DNA of 64,000 bases. It comes from Planctomycetaceae bacterium. Lineage in GTDB: Bacteria > Planctomycetota > Planctomycetia > Pirellulales > Pirellulaceae. The stretch spans positions 682,001-746,000 of the forward strand of contig JACKHM010000003.1 in the NCBI GenBank assembly GCA_020638995.1. Reading direction: 5' to 3'. Shown here piece by piece: positions 28,464-36,033 of this stretch. Positions within the stretch are counted from its first letter, which is position 1; every line of letters starts with the position of its first letter. Position numbers and translations under genes: made by a program. A model generated the notes under the pieces. It worked only from the letters and a program-made list of their open reading frames with translations. It searched no databases and was not told where the DNA came from.

Positions 28464-29599
28464 TTATCAGCACTCGACTACTTGCGATAGCCTTTCTTCT
28501 CGTACCGGCATCGGTCTTCGGCCAGGTTGAGCGAGTTTGGTTAAGTCATCGCACTAACGATACGAGCAAGCTGGTCGTCAATTGGATGACGACCGAACCG
28601 GGTGACTCTGTCGTCCGATTCGGCAGGACATCCGAGTACAGCAACGAAGTTCGAGTCGGTAATGATACGGTGATGCACCACGTCGAGATTCCTCTCGCCG
28701 AGACAGGCGGCGTGTATCACTACGCTGTCAGCACCGGAAGTCAGTCCTCAGGCGATGCCACGTTCAAGGCATATCCGACCGATGCACTCAGGGTCGCCGT
28801 CGTCGCAGACTGGCAGGGCAAACCGGATCTGACAGCGATCATCAACGACGACGTGCATTTGTTGCTCACTGCTGGTGACAACATTTCCAACACGCATCAA
28901 CTTTGTGGCGAGGGAAACAAGGAGTGCGTGAAGCCGTATGCTGAATTGATTGACCGCTATCCAGATTTGTTCCGTTCGACACCCTTCATGCCGATTTTAG
29001 GCAACCACGACAAGGAAATGCGACCCCGAGGCACCAAGCCACCGGACGAGCACGTCTACGACATCGATGCCACTGCCTTTCGTCGGTTCTTTGAGTTGCC
29101 TGATGATGAATGGAAGTGGCACTTTGACGTGCCTGGTTTCGATGTTCGCTTCGTGGCACTCGATCTCAATCACATCTCCGACTTTGGCGCGACTTGGCAG
29201 GCGTGTCATGCGTTTCACGCTGGCTCGCAACAATTCGACTGGTACCAAAAGCTGACGTCCAACGAATCACGACAATTCGTCGTGACACTCTATAACGAGC
29301 GCAATGCCTCGATGCGGGATCAAGAGCGTGGGACGTGGCACGACATGTTCCGAAAGGGCACAATCGCGATCACCGGATTCGGCTACTATGCCGAACGTGC
29401 CGAGGTCGATGGATTCACGTACTACAACACTTCGCTGAGCGGGAAAGGTGATCAGTATGCCGATCCAAAGTCACAGTTCCTAAAGGGCGAAGACAGCTAC
29501 ATCCTGATGACATTCACGAAGAAACCAATGAAGCTAGTTGTCGAAATCAAAGGTCTGGATGGAAACGAGTTGGACCGGAAAGAGTATTCCGGTAAGTAA
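28460..29599 (+). CDS. Secreted metallophosphoesterase (purple acid phosphatase-like)
   Basis: 379 residues with a signal peptide (MIISTRLLAIAFLLVPASVFGQ). An N-terminal fibronectin-like domain (residues 20-110) precedes the phosphoesterase core. Metal-binding positions are visible as VVADWQG, LTAGDNIS, PILGNHDKEM and later His residues, though the last GHxH is weakened (VVTLYNERNA). Translation is coupled to the small hydrolase upstream. Confidence 0.8.
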   Translation: MIISTRLLAIAFLLVPASVFGQVERVWLSHRTNDTSKLVVNWMTTEPGDSVVRFGRTSEYSNEVRVGNDTVMHHVEIPLAETGGVYHYAVSTGSQSSGDATFKAYPTDALRVAVVADWQGKPDLTAIINDDVHLLLTAGDNISNTHQLCGEGNKECVKPYAELIDRYPDLFRSTPFMPILGNHDKEMRPRGTKPPDEHVYDIDATAFRRFFELPDDEWKWHFDVPGFDVRFVALDLNHISDFGATWQACHAFHAGSQQFDWYQKLTSNESRQFVVTLYNERNASMRDQERGTWHDMFRKGTIAITGFGYYAERAEVDGFTYYNTSLSGKGDQYADPKSQFLKGEDSYILMTFTKKPMKLVVEIKGLDGNELDRKEYSGK

Positions 29600-30600
29600 A
29601 GCACATGACTAACGGACCGAATGGCCGATCGACATGAGCGATTCTCGAACCGGCATTAAAAAACCTCGCTGCGAATGGCAGCGAGGTTCTTATGAGTATG
29701 GAAAGACTGGCGGGCCAACACGAAATTCAGTCGTCGTTTGTAATCAGGTGTGCCCAGCAGGGCCGAATGGGAAGGCGGCAGATTCAGCAGCTGCCTCGCA
29801 GCATTCAAGTATTGCGATCATCCTTCGCCGAACGAATCGTATTTGATGCCGGTGTTAAGCCAATCTAGTGTTAGTATCGTTTGGCTAACAGAGAAACTGT
29901 AATCGAGTTTAGAACGGAAAGCAGAAATGACCGTGGTGGCGGCTCAGAAACTAGCCGCCAAAACAACTAGGTGGATCAAGCATGTGCTCCTCCGTTTGAT
30001 GTTCTGTCGATCTCTGAAGACTTGACTCGTTGCTGATACTAAACTCTACCCTATGACCGTCATTGCCTTCACGACATTTTCCCAATTTACAATCAGAAAC
30101 TCGAAATCGAGAGCGGCATCCACCAATCAGGTAAACTCTGCAACTTGGCAAAATGGAAGTGGCCCCACGTAGAGAAAACTGATTGGGCTTCGCTCTTCAC
30201 GTTTGTAATCCAGTGCGATTTCCACACCGCTCGTATCCCTCCCAAATTATGCGCCCAGGACTTAGCTACGGCTCCTGAGGTGAGCTCCAAAACTGCTGCT
30301 AGGTATGCGGCGCAATTGTCGCGTTTGTGTGAAACATTAATCAAAAATCTGTTGACAGCTTCGACTTTGCGCCTATAACGGAAACTGTTGAAACCAGTGA
30401 CGTGAATGCCCACATCAGACCGACTTCGGCTGGTGTCTAGCTGACTCTTAGCAGCTTGAGCTTCCCAGAGGTTTCGATGAGCGTTGCTCATTCTGCCCAC
30501 GGCTGGGACTCTATCCATTTTTCACGGTTCAAGACGTACCGTTACATCAAATTGCTCGCCAATTTAATGAGTGACTGGCTCGCAAAATCGGAGAGACGGT
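29600..30600. other. Long intergenic region with a terminator
   Basis: 1 kb without a convincing gene. It begins with the terminator at 29659-29692. The remainder holds only short frames with no recognisable protein; AT-rich stretches near 29870-30060 could carry a promoter. Confidence 0.45.
29659..29692 (+). terminator. Rho-independent terminator
   Basis: AACCTCGCTGC/GCAGCGAGGTT stem with a five-base loop just downstream of the metallophosphoesterase gene, flanked by an A run on one side and a short T-rich tract on the other; it could work for both strands. Confidence 0.8.
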
Positions 30601-31764
30601 ATGTCTAAAGTTACGAAGATCCAGTGGTGCGATAGCACGGTCAACCCAATCATGGGCTGCGCAGGGTGCGAGCTCTACCCTTCGCCAGAACAAGTGTTGA
30701 AGGCAATTGATCACGACCTTATCAGTGCCGGGATCGCTAGTTGGAAGCAAGGGATGGCAAGAGACTTCTTTCATCGTGTCCTTCGTGAAGCCTGGCAGCT
30801 TCTTTTGGTCGCAGTCGGCGAACCGGGATCTGGTCACGTTAACGAAATAACCACGACGAACATTCGTCATTTGCGACACCGGTTAGGGGCAAAGCTCGCT
30901 GCGTCGTTCGGCACGAAGGCAGGCAAGATCGCTGTCGCTGCGATTGAAAGCAGCCTCTCTTGTTACGCTGCACAGCTTCACGCGAATCGAACATTCAACG
31001 TCGACAAGCCATTGCGAAATGTAAAACGCGGTTACGCGCCGACATTCGAGAGCGTGACACCGTTTCCCGGTCGACTAGCGGATGCGGCCAAGTGGAAAGA
31101 TTTGACGGGTGTCGACCGGTCAGAAAAACCGTGGCTCGACGGTATGCCTCGGCTGACGTTTGTCTCGGACATGGGCGACGCTTTCTCGCGAAAGCAGGAC
31201 TTTGGCTTCCTGGAACGAGAGATTTTGGCATTCCAGAGTCAAGATGGACAGCGGCATCTCTGGCTCTGGCTAACAAAACGGCCGGAGAAGATGCGGCAGT
31301 TCGCCGAATCTATCGGCGGGTTTCCACCTAATGTATGCGCAATGACGACCGTTACGTCGACCAAGCACCTTGGTCGCATTGCGGCTCTACGAGCAGTTGA
31401 CGCCTCTGTGCGAGGACTTTCACTGGAACCACTATGGGAATCCGTCGCAGACAAAATTGACTTGACTGACATAGATTGGGTGATCGTCGGTGGTGAGAGC
31501 GGAGCCAAAGCAAATGTGTCGCCGTTTCACATGGAATGGGTCCATGAATTGCGGGATCGCTGTCATGAGCAGGGCGTCGCATTCTTCGTGAAACAACTTG
31601 GGAGCCGTCCATTCCACAATGGGAAAGAACTGACGTTGGTTGATGGGCACGGAGGGGATTGGAGCGAGTGGCCAATCGAGTTCTGTCAACGCGAGATGCC
31701 CGACTACTTCCGCAACTATGCCAACCTGCTAGAGCGGAGTCGGAGTCGTGCATTTGTCGCGTAG
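30601..31764 (+). CDS. DUF5131 (phage Gp37/Gp68) family protein
   Basis: 387 residues from the ATG at 30601 (MSKVTKIQWCDSTVNPIMGC). The opening TKIQWCDSTVNPIMGCAGC with its Cys residues, LTFVSDMGDAFS, WLWLTKRPEKM and VIVGGESGAKA are hallmarks of DUF5131. These proteins are often found in phages and islands, sometimes with a three-Cys-motif partner, which is absent here. Proposed radical-SAM-like or nucleic acid related roles are unproven. It sits 1.7 kb upstream of the tRNA array. Confidence 0.8.
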   Translation: MSKVTKIQWCDSTVNPIMGCAGCELYPSPEQVLKAIDHDLISAGIASWKQGMARDFFHRVLREAWQLLLVAVGEPGSGHVNEITTTNIRHLRHRLGAKLAASFGTKAGKIAVAAIESSLSCYAAQLHANRTFNVDKPLRNVKRGYAPTFESVTPFPGRLADAAKWKDLTGVDRSEKPWLDGMPRLTFVSDMGDAFSRKQDFGFLEREILAFQSQDGQRHLWLWLTKRPEKMRQFAESIGGFPPNVCAMTTVTSTKHLGRIAALRAVDASVRGLSLEPLWESVADKIDLTDIDWVIVGGESGAKANVSPFHMEWVHELRDRCHEQGVAFFVKQLGSRPFHNGKELTLVDGHGGDWSEWPIEFCQREMPDYFRNYANLLERSRSRAFVA

Positions 31765-31923
31765 TAACTCGCGCTAGTCCGAATCGGCTCGGTCGCTCCT
31801 CAACTAGGGATCGATTGGTCAAACACGTTTATCGAATGGGTGAGTAGATGTTCGGGGACGCTCGGCAGCGCCTTCAGAAAGTTATTTGATACTTCCACAC
31901 GGTTAGACTTGGGTACTGGTGAA

Positions 31924-33042
31924 ATGAGTCGCTTCTTAACGGCAGGCGTTTGTCTCTTAACAGTCGTCAACTTGAATGTTGCATATTCGCAGGACGGAGA
32001 AACCGCGTTGGCAGCTCTGACACCTGAAGAGCGTACGGTTGTTGCTAATTGCCTAGACCAGATTCGTTCGCGCCAACTTCGAGATGGCTCCATTCGCATG
32101 ACCGCAGTCGGTGATGAAGTCTGGTTGGAGCAGTATTTTGCCTTGGAAGCATGCGTTGCTTTGTTGGCGAGCGGCCAACGCTCGGATGTGGATCGTGTTC
32201 GACGTTACTTGCACTGGTACGCGCAGAACATCGAAGAACCCTTTGGTGTCGCGTATAACTATGAAGTACGCAGCGGGCGACGAGTTAGGCTGGCTTTCGA
32301 CAGCATCGACTCCTACGCTGGCCTATTCCTGCTCGCAACAGCCCGCGTTCATGTAATTTCGGGCGACACATCGCCAGCGATAGCGAATGGGGCTTCTCGA
32401 TCACTTTATGCGCTGGGGGATGTCATTCGCAACAAGCGCGTTGTGGCGGCGAACGCACGCTCGCCACACACATTGTCCGAGGCCGCGCTCACCAATGGCT
32501 TGCCGATCAATACAGGTAGCGCCGTTCAGCACCTCCTGATGGATTCCATCGAAGCCTATGCAGGCTTGCGAGAATCCGTTGAATTGTTTCGATCTGTCAA
32601 ATTGCCCCAAGACGCCGCAACAGCTCACGAACTAGCAAACGGGATTGCACGAGGCATGCGATTGTTTGAAGGTTCTGATGGGTTCGCGCATGTCGTGGTG
32701 AATGGCAATGATCCCCAGTTCTTCGACGGTCGCGACACCAAGGCGCTGGCGAATCTGTACGCCCTCGCGTATCTGCCACCCAAGTATCCATCTTTATGGA
32801 GTTCGCTAAATCGATCTTTCCAACCGGATAACGTCGATGCCGCAGAGTGTCCCGCCGAGAGATGGTTGATTGCAGCGACCCGCGTCATACCGAGTGAGGC
32901 TAACTCTTGGCGAGAACGCGTTGTGCAGGACGCCCGTCAATTCGATCGCTCCACGTATTTGGGGCGACTCGCGGTCACCGTGATTGCCTTGATCGATGGT
33001 CCCGCACGCTATCCCGAAGTGATTGAGAGGGTCGTCCAATGA
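31924..33042 (+). CDS. Secreted alpha/alpha-toroid-like hypothetical protein
   Basis: 372 residues from the ATG at 31924, which gives a signal peptide (MSRFLTAGVCLLTVVNLNVAYSQ). The body is nearly all helical with repeated aromatic/Ala-rich helices (YFALEACVALLASG, SIDSYAGLFLLATA, DSIEAYAGLRESVELF, KALANLYALAYLPP), suggesting an (alpha/alpha)6 barrel as in glycoside hydrolases or terpene cyclase-like folds. Family not identified. Confidence 0.6.
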   Translation: MSRFLTAGVCLLTVVNLNVAYSQDGETALAALTPEERTVVANCLDQIRSRQLRDGSIRMTAVGDEVWLEQYFALEACVALLASGQRSDVDRVRRYLHWYAQNIEEPFGVAYNYEVRSGRRVRLAFDSIDSYAGLFLLATARVHVISGDTSPAIANGASRSLYALGDVIRNKRVVAANARSPHTLSEAALTNGLPINTGSAVQHLLMDSIEAYAGLRESVELFRSVKLPQDAATAHELANGIARGMRLFEGSDGFAHVVVNGNDPQFFDGRDTKALANLYALAYLPPKYPSLWSSLNRSFQPDNVDAAECPAERWLIAATRVIPSEANSWRERVVQDARQFDRSTYLGRLAVTVIALIDGPARYPEVIERVVQ

Positions 33043-33429
33043 AGCTGGCATTCTAGCGACGTACATCAACAATCACGTCTCAAAACCCTTTTGGATTCGA
33101 GGAAATAAATCATCGTGCAAGCGCATCCAATACCAAGTCGCTGCAAGTGATCGCATTTTGTGCGAACCTTTCCGAGCACGTATCGTCTTACCAGTCAGAC
33201 ACACGACCAATCACGGTCGGCAAACAAACAAGGGTAACGAAGATGATGGTTTTAGCGTCGAGTTTCATATCTGAACGAACAGGCAAAGGTAGTTGCGCCA
33301 ATCAACCGGCGAATACGCTGCCCTCGCCACATTCGCGCTTGTGACACTTGACCGATTCTTCTTGGGATCATCAAAACCCGGTGTCACAAACGACATCGGG
33401 TTTTTTTCGTGCCCATATCGAAACAACTT
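33043..33429. other. Region upstream of the tRNA array
   Basis: About 390 bases with no gene. Contains a terminator-like hairpin at 33374-33407 and, before it, TTGACC near 33349 as a weak -35-like element. The promoter of the tRNA array is expected here but not clearly recognisable. Confidence 0.4.
33374..33407 (+). terminator. Terminator-like hairpin before the tRNA array
   Basis: AACCCGGTGTC/GACATCGGGTT stem followed by seven T residues. It ends 23 bases before the first tRNA, so it either isolates the array from upstream transcription or acts as an attenuator. Confidence 0.75.
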
Positions 33430-33501
33430 GGGCTGGTAGCTGAGACGGTATAGCGGCGGTCTGAAGAACCGCAGACGAGGATTCGAGCACCTCCCAGCCC
33501 A
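33430..33501 (+). tRNA. tRNA-Phe(GAA)
   Basis: Acceptor GGGCTGG/CCAGCCC, anticodon arm GCGGT-CTGAAGA-ACCGC, so anticodon GAA. One mismatch closes the T-stem. First gene of the array; CCA is not encoded. Confidence 0.9.
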
Positions 33502-33535
33502 CTTTGCGCTCAACGAGCGCGCACAATTTGAAGAC

Positions 33536-33608
33536 GGCCCGTTCGTCTATCGGCGCAGGATACCGCCCTTTCAAGGCGGCGAGATGGGTTCGATTCCCAT
33601 ACGGGCTA
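33536..33608 (+). tRNA. tRNA-Glu(TTC)
   Basis: Acceptor GGCCCGT/ACGGGCT, anticodon arm CCGCC-CTTTCAA-GGCGG, T-arm ATGGG-TTCGATT-CCCAT. Clean cloverleaf. Confidence 0.92.
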
Positions 33609-33614
33609 CTTGAT

Positions 33615-33706
33615 CGGGTACAGGTGCAGATGGGAGCACGCTTGGTTTGGGACCAGGAGGCGACCAACCTGCGGTCGGTGCCCAGGTTCGACCCCGAGGT
33701 ACCCGA
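33615..33706 (+). tRNA. tRNA-Pro(TGG) with inserted stem-loop
   Basis: Acceptor CGGGTAC/GTACCCG, D-stem GTGC/GCAC, anticodon arm CTTGG-TTTGGGA-CCAGG. Between anticodon arm and T-loop lies the inserted stem-loop (33661-33683, reverse orientation), which disturbs the T-stem. Confidence 0.75.
33661..33683 (-). repeat. tRNA-associated stem-loop insert (reverse orientation)
   Basis: CGACCAA-CCTGCGG-TCGGTGCCC, the exact reverse complement pattern of the GGGCAC..GGTCG insert seen in other tRNAs of this array. Confidence 0.75.
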
Positions 33707-33715
33707 CTTGAGGAC

Positions 33716-33787
33716 GGTAGTCGAGGGCTGGTTGCCCATACTCGGCTGATAACCGAGTCGTGCTGAGTTCGATCCCCAGGACTACCA
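33716..33787 (+). tRNA. tRNA-Ile(GAT)
   Basis: Acceptor GGTAGTC/GACTACC, D-stem GGGC/GCCC, anticodon arm CTCGG-CTGATAA-CCGAG. One T-stem mismatch. Confidence 0.9.
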
Positions 33788-33863
33788 CTGAACACGAAAC
33801 GATACGGAGACAACAACGATGGCAAACATTCGACGCTTGAAACGCATACACCAGACCGATTAC

Positions 33864-33936
33864 AGGGTCGTGGTGTAACAGGCAGCACAGCAGACTTTTA
33901 ATCTGCACGGTGTGGGTTCGATTCCCTCCGACCCTA
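33864..33936 (+). tRNA. tRNA-Lys(TTT)
   Basis: Acceptor AGGGTCG/CGACCCT, anticodon arm GCAGA-CTTTTAA-TCTGC, T-loop TTCGATT. Confidence 0.92.
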
Positions 33937-33943
33937 CTCTCAC

Positions 33944-34016
33944 TGGCGCGTAGCTCAACGGTGAGAGCGGCGTCCTTATAAGACGCAGGTCGTGGGTTCA
34001 ACTCCCGCCGCGCCGA
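33944..34016 (+). tRNA. tRNA-Ile(TAT)
   Basis: Acceptor TGGCGCG/CGCGCCG, D-stem GCTC/GAGC, anticodon arm GCGTC-CTTATAA-GACGC. The UAU anticodon is rare in bacteria, which usually read AUA with a modified CAT tRNA. Confidence 0.9.
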
Positions 34017-34036
34017 CTGAAACGAAAACAAAACTT

Positions 34037-34144
34037 GGGACTGAGGTGTTAGCGGCAGCCGGGCACACGGCGGCACGCCCTAAGCCGTGTGCCGGGTCGC
34101 GGCTCTTAACCGGTGAGGTCAGGGTTCGAGCCCCTGTGGTCCCA
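34037..34144 (+). tRNA. tRNA-Lys(CTT) with inserted stem-loop
   Basis: Acceptor GGGACTG/TGGTCCC, T-arm CAGGG-TTCGAGC-CCCTG. A 39-base insert (34061-34099) splits the 5' strand of the anticodon stem; removing it gives CCGG-CTCTTAA-CCGG, anticodon CTT. Confidence 0.8.
34061..34099 (+). repeat. tRNA-associated stem-loop insert (long variant)
   Basis: Starts GGGCAC and ends GGGTCG, with a 10-bp perfect stem GGCACACGGC/GCCGTGTGCC between. Its removal restores the anticodon stem of tRNA-Lys(CTT). Confidence 0.75.
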
Positions 34145-34155
34145 CTTACAAACAA

Positions 34156-34227
34156 GCACTGGTCGTCTAGCGGCGAAGACTCCGCACCCGTAATGCGGCG
34201 ACGTCGATTCGAGTCCGGCCCGGTGCT
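34156..34227 (+). tRNA. tRNA-Thr(CGT), C33 variant
   Basis: Acceptor GCACTGG/CCGGTGC, D-stem GTCT/AGAC, anticodon arm CCGCA-CCCGTAA-TGCGG. Position 33 is C instead of the near-universal T. Confidence 0.8.
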
Positions 34228-34259
34228 CTGATGATCTTTGACAATTTGAAACGCAACAA

Positions 34260-34331
34260 GCGCCCATGATGTAACGGCGAGCCTACTGCCTTGCCATGGC
34301 GGATGTGCGGGTTCGATTCCCGCTGGGCGCT
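34260..34331 (+). tRNA. tRNA-Gly(GCC)
   Basis: Acceptor GCGCCCA/TGGGCGC, anticodon arm CTGCC-TTGCCAT-GGCGG, T-arm GCGGG-TTCGATT-CCCGC. Confidence 0.9.
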
Positions 34332-34339
34332 CTTGATTT

Positions 34340-34432
34340 CAGGGTGTGGGAAAGCCTGGCATTCCGCGTCGGGCACCGACCGAAGGTTGGTCGGGGAGCA
34401 CGAGATCGCTGGTTCAACTCCAGCCATCCTGA
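34340..34432 (+). tRNA. tRNA-Pro-like (GGG?) with inserted stem-loop
   Basis: Acceptor CAGGGTG/CATCCTG and T-arm GCTGG-TTCAACT-CCAGC match tRNA-Pro. The insert at 34371-34393 interrupts the anticodon arm (CGT..GGGGAGCACG); the anticodon is probably GGG but the mature junction is unclear. Confidence 0.7.
34371..34393 (+). repeat. tRNA-associated stem-loop insert
   Basis: GGGCACCGA-CCGAAGG-TTGGTCG inside the anticodon arm of the tRNA-Pro-like gene. Confidence 0.8.
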
Positions 34433-34441
34433 CTGACTTGA

Positions 34442-34516
34442 TGCGGTGGGTTCCGTGTTGGTACGGGAGGGCGGCTGTTAACCGCTTTGTCGCAGGTTCG
34501 ATTCCTGCCTCCGCAG
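34442..34516 (+). tRNA. tRNA-Asn(GTT)
   Basis: Acceptor TGCGGTG/CTCCGCA with one T-T mismatch, anticodon arm GGCGG-CTGTTAA-CCGCT, T-arm GCAGG-TTCGATT-CCTGC. Confidence 0.88.
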
Positions 34517-34527
34517 CTGTTTGATTA

Positions 34528-34614
34528 CGGAAGGGCAAGCCAATTGGCGATGGCACCCCGCTCGAACCGGGACGAGCTTCACGGCCTTGAGAGTTCGACT
34601 CTCTCTCCTTCCGC
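34528..34614 (+). tRNA. tRNA-Ser(CGA)
   Basis: Class II tRNA: acceptor CGGAAGG/CCTTCCG, anticodon stem CCCG/CGGG with loop CTCGAAC, long variable arm, T-arm GAGAG-TTCGACT-CTCTC. Confidence 0.87.
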
Positions 34615-34624
34615 TGACGACAAC

Positions 34625-34696
34625 GTGCTCTTGGCCGAGCGGCAAAGGTGCCAGGCTTCCAACCTGGCGAGGCGAGTTCGACTCTCGCAGGGCACT
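34625..34696 (+). tRNA. tRNA-Gly(TCC)
   Basis: Acceptor GTGCTCT/AGGGCAC, anticodon arm CCAGG-CTTCCAA-CCTGG, T-arm GCGAG-TTCGACT-CTCGC. Confidence 0.9.
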
Positions 34697-34697
34697 C

Positions 34698-34768
34698 TTG
34701 GGGATCGGCTAACGGTAGGCCGCCTGCCTTTGAAGCAGGAGATGAAGGTTCGATTCCTTCTCCCCGAG
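34698..34768 (+). tRNA. tRNA-Gln(TTG)
   Basis: Acceptor TTGGGGA/TCCCCGA, D-arm GGCT/GGCC, anticodon arm CCTGC-CTTTGAA-GCAGG, T-arm GAAGG-TTCGATT-CCTTC. Confidence 0.9.
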
Positions 34769-34815
34769 CTGGTGAACCCGACTGTTGAAACGGTGTCGTA
34801 CGTAAAGCAAATCGA

Positions 34816-34910
34816 TGCGGGGTAGTTGCTGTTGGTAGTGACGCCTGGCTCCGGGCACCGACCGATAAGTTGGTCGCAGGAGGCCGTTGGTTCGATTCCA
34901 ACTTCCGCAG
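34816..34910 (+). tRNA. tRNA with inserted stem-loop, anticodon uncertain
   Basis: Acceptor TGCGGGG/TTCCGCA and T-arm GTTGG-TTCGATT-CCAAC are intact. The anticodon stem reads CCTG..CAGG with the insert at 34853-34876 in the loop after CTCC, so Trp(CCA) or Arg(CCG) are possible readings. Confidence 0.65.
34853..34876 (+). repeat. tRNA-associated stem-loop insert
   Basis: GGGCACCGA-CCGATAAG-TTGGTCG in the anticodon loop region of the tRNA at 34816. Confidence 0.78.
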
Positions 34911-34929
34911 CTTAATCAGATCAATGGAC

Positions 34930-35015
34930 GGAAGTCATCCGGCTGGATGAGGAGCCTGCCTTGAACGCAGGTGGCGGCGAAAACCGCGTGTGAGTTCGAG
35001 TCTCACGGCTTCCGC
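34930..35015 (+). tRNA. tRNA-Ser(TGA)
   Basis: Class II: acceptor GGAAGTC/GGCTTCC, anticodon arm CCTGC-CTTGAAC-GCAGG, long variable arm, T-arm GTGAG-TTCGAGT-CTCAC. Confidence 0.9.
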
Positions 35016-35034
35016 TCTGAAAGACCGACAACTT

Positions 35035-35107
35035 AGTCCTGTGGCCCAGCGGCGAAGGCTGCTCCCTTACAAGGAGACGATCGGGGGTTCGAGTCCCTCC
35101 AGGACTA
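35035..35107 (+). tRNA. tRNA-Val(TAC)
   Basis: Acceptor AGTCCTG/CAGGACT, anticodon stem CTCC/GGAG with loop CTTACAA. Confidence 0.88.
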
Positions 35108-35120
35108 CTCAACCAAAGAT

Positions 35121-35215
35121 ACCTAGATACGCCAACCGGTAGAGCGGCTCGGCTCGGGCACATACGCTCCGCGTAGGTCGCCGAGTGTTTGCAGGTTCGA
35201 CTCCTGCTCTGGGCA
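35121..35215 (+). tRNA. tRNA with inserted stem-loop, identity uncertain
   Basis: Acceptor ACCTAGA/TCTGGGC (first pair mismatched), T-arm GCAGG-TTCGACT-CCTGC, anticodon stem CTCGG/CCGAG enclosing CTC plus the insert at 35156-35180. The anticodon cannot be read without knowing the mature form. Confidence 0.6.
35156..35180 (+). repeat. tRNA-associated stem-loop insert
   Basis: GGGCAC-ATACGCTCCGCGTA-GGTCG; the middle is a TACGC/GCGTA hairpin, showing that the interior varies while the ends stay constant. Confidence 0.75.
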
Positions 35216-35226
35216 CTTAACGACAA

Positions 35227-35305
35227 GACATGGCATGGGCACCGAGCGAAGGTTCGTCGCATGGATTGTAGTTTCAACTCACCACCACGTCTCGCGCAAG
35301 AAGCC
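35227..35305 (+). tRNA. Degenerate tRNA-like gene with insert
   Basis: GACATGG/CCACGTC can pair as an acceptor with one mismatch, and a weak T-loop (TTTCAAC) is present, but the D-arm is missing. The insert at 35237-35259 sits between CATG/CATG repeats. Probably a decayed or non-canonical tRNA. Confidence 0.4.
35237..35259 (+). repeat. tRNA-associated stem-loop insert
   Basis: GGGCACCGAGCGAAGGTTCG TCG. Compared with other copies, ACC..TTGG has become AGC..TTCG, a compensatory change that supports the stem. Confidence 0.72.
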
Positions 35306-35316
35306 AAAACAATTTC

Positions 35317-35389
35317 GTCCTCGTGGAGCAGCGGAGTGCTCGCCTGCCTGTCACGCAGGAGATCGTGGGTTCAAATCCCATCGAGGACG
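35317..35389 (+). tRNA. tRNA-Asp(GTC)
   Basis: Acceptor GTCCTCG/CGAGGAC, D-stem GAGC/GCTC, anticodon arm CCTGC-CTGTCAC-GCAGG. Confidence 0.92.
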
Positions 35390-35400
35390 CTCGACAAATC

Positions 35401-35498
35401 GGCACGGTACGCAAACCGGTAAAGCGGCGACCGACCAACGCAAGGCGTCGGTGCCCGACCTTCGTGATCGTCTGTGAGTTCGACTCTCACTCGTGCCA
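35401..35498 (+). tRNA. tRNA-Thr-like (CGT) with inserted stem-loop
   Basis: Acceptor GGCACGG/TCGTGCC, T-arm GTGAG-TTCGACT-CTCAC. Removing the reverse insert (35432-35456) yields a perfect GACGA/TCGTC stem around CCTTCGTGA, i.e. a nine-base loop with CGT. Confidence 0.7.
35432..35456 (-). repeat. tRNA-associated stem-loop insert (reverse orientation)
   Basis: CGACCAA-CGCAAGGCG-TCGGTGCCC in the 5' strand of the anticodon stem. Confidence 0.75.
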
Positions 35499-35510
35499 CT
35501 TAAACAACAT

Positions 35511-35592
35511 GCGTCGGTTGGGCATTGGCAAGCCCAAGTGGTTGTAACCCACCCGCTTTCGAGCTTTGCAGGTTCAACTCCTGCTCGGCGCA
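35511..35592 (+). tRNA. tRNA-Tyr(GTA)
   Basis: Class II: acceptor GCGTCGG/TCGGCGC, D-stem GGGC/GCCC, anticodon stem GTGG/CCAC with loop TTGTAAC, variable arm, T-arm GCAGG-TTCAACT-CCTGC. Confidence 0.88.
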
Positions 35593-35602
35593 CTGACAAC
35601 AC

Positions 35603-35673
35603 GGCCCGTTCGTCTAACGGCAGGATGCGAGACCCTCATTCTCGCGATACGAGTTCAACTCTCGTACGGGTCA
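35603..35673 (+). tRNA. tRNA-Glu(CTC), C33 variant
   Basis: Acceptor GGCCCGT/ACGGGTC, anticodon arm CGAGA-CCCTCAT-TCTCG; position 33 is C, not T. T-arm ACGAG-TTCAACT-CTCGT. Confidence 0.82.
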
Positions 35674-35686
35674 CTGACAACTTTAT

Positions 35687-35770
35687 GGCCAAGTGGCGGA
35701 ACTGGTATACGCGCGACGCTTAGAACGTCGTGTCCGCGAGGACATGCGAGTTCGACCCTCGCCTTGGCTA
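35687..35770 (+). tRNA. tRNA-Leu(TAG)
   Basis: Class II: acceptor GGCCAAG/CTTGGCT, anticodon arm CGACG-CTTAGAA-CGTCG, variable arm GTCC..GGAC, T-arm GCGAG-TTCGACC-CTCGC. Confidence 0.9.
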
Positions 35771-35777
35771 CTGGAAG

Positions 35778-35873
35778 AGTCGAGAGTTGAGGGTCGAGAG
35801 TTGAGAGCCAAAACAAGAGCAAAGCGAACCAATCGTCTGGCTCTCGACTCTCAACTCTAGACTCTCAACTTTG
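35778..35873. repeat. Imperfect inverted repeat of GAGAGTTGAGAG units
   Basis: GAGTCGAGAGTTGAG.. at 35778-35812 is complementary to ..CTCTCAACTCTAGACTCTCAAC at 35838-35873, giving a long hairpin built of GAGAGTTGAG-type repeats. It separates tRNA-Leu(TAG) from a truncated tRNA-Met and may be a miniature mobile repeat. Confidence 0.7.
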
Positions 35874-35874
35874 G

Positions 35875-35943
35875 AGCGGGTGGGCCAGTGCTCATCGGAG
35901 CCTCATAAGCTCTGACCGCCGGGTGCGACCCCCGGACCCGCCA
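35875..35943 (+). tRNA. tRNA-Met(CAT), shortened D-arm
   Basis: Acceptor AGCGGGT/ACCCGCC (first pair mismatched), anticodon arm GGAGC-CTCATAA-GCTCT, T-arm CCGGG-TGCGACC-CCCGG. About six bases of the D-arm are missing compared with ordinary tRNA-Met, next to the inverted repeat. Six T residues follow. Confidence 0.7.
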
Positions 35944-35950
35944 TTTTTTC

Positions 35951-36026
35951 GGCCGAGTACGCAAACAGGCAAAGCGGTCACGTCGAGAGCGTGGCGATTT
36001 TGTGGGTTCGACGCCCACCTCGGTCA
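35951..36026 (+). tRNA. tRNA-Leu(GAG), C33 variant
   Basis: Acceptor GGCCGAG/CTCGGTC, anticodon arm TCACG-TCGAGAG-CGTGG with C at position 33, T-arm GTGGG-TTCGACG-CCCAC. The variable region is short for a tRNA-Leu. Confidence 0.75.
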
Positions 36027-36033
36027 CTGACGA

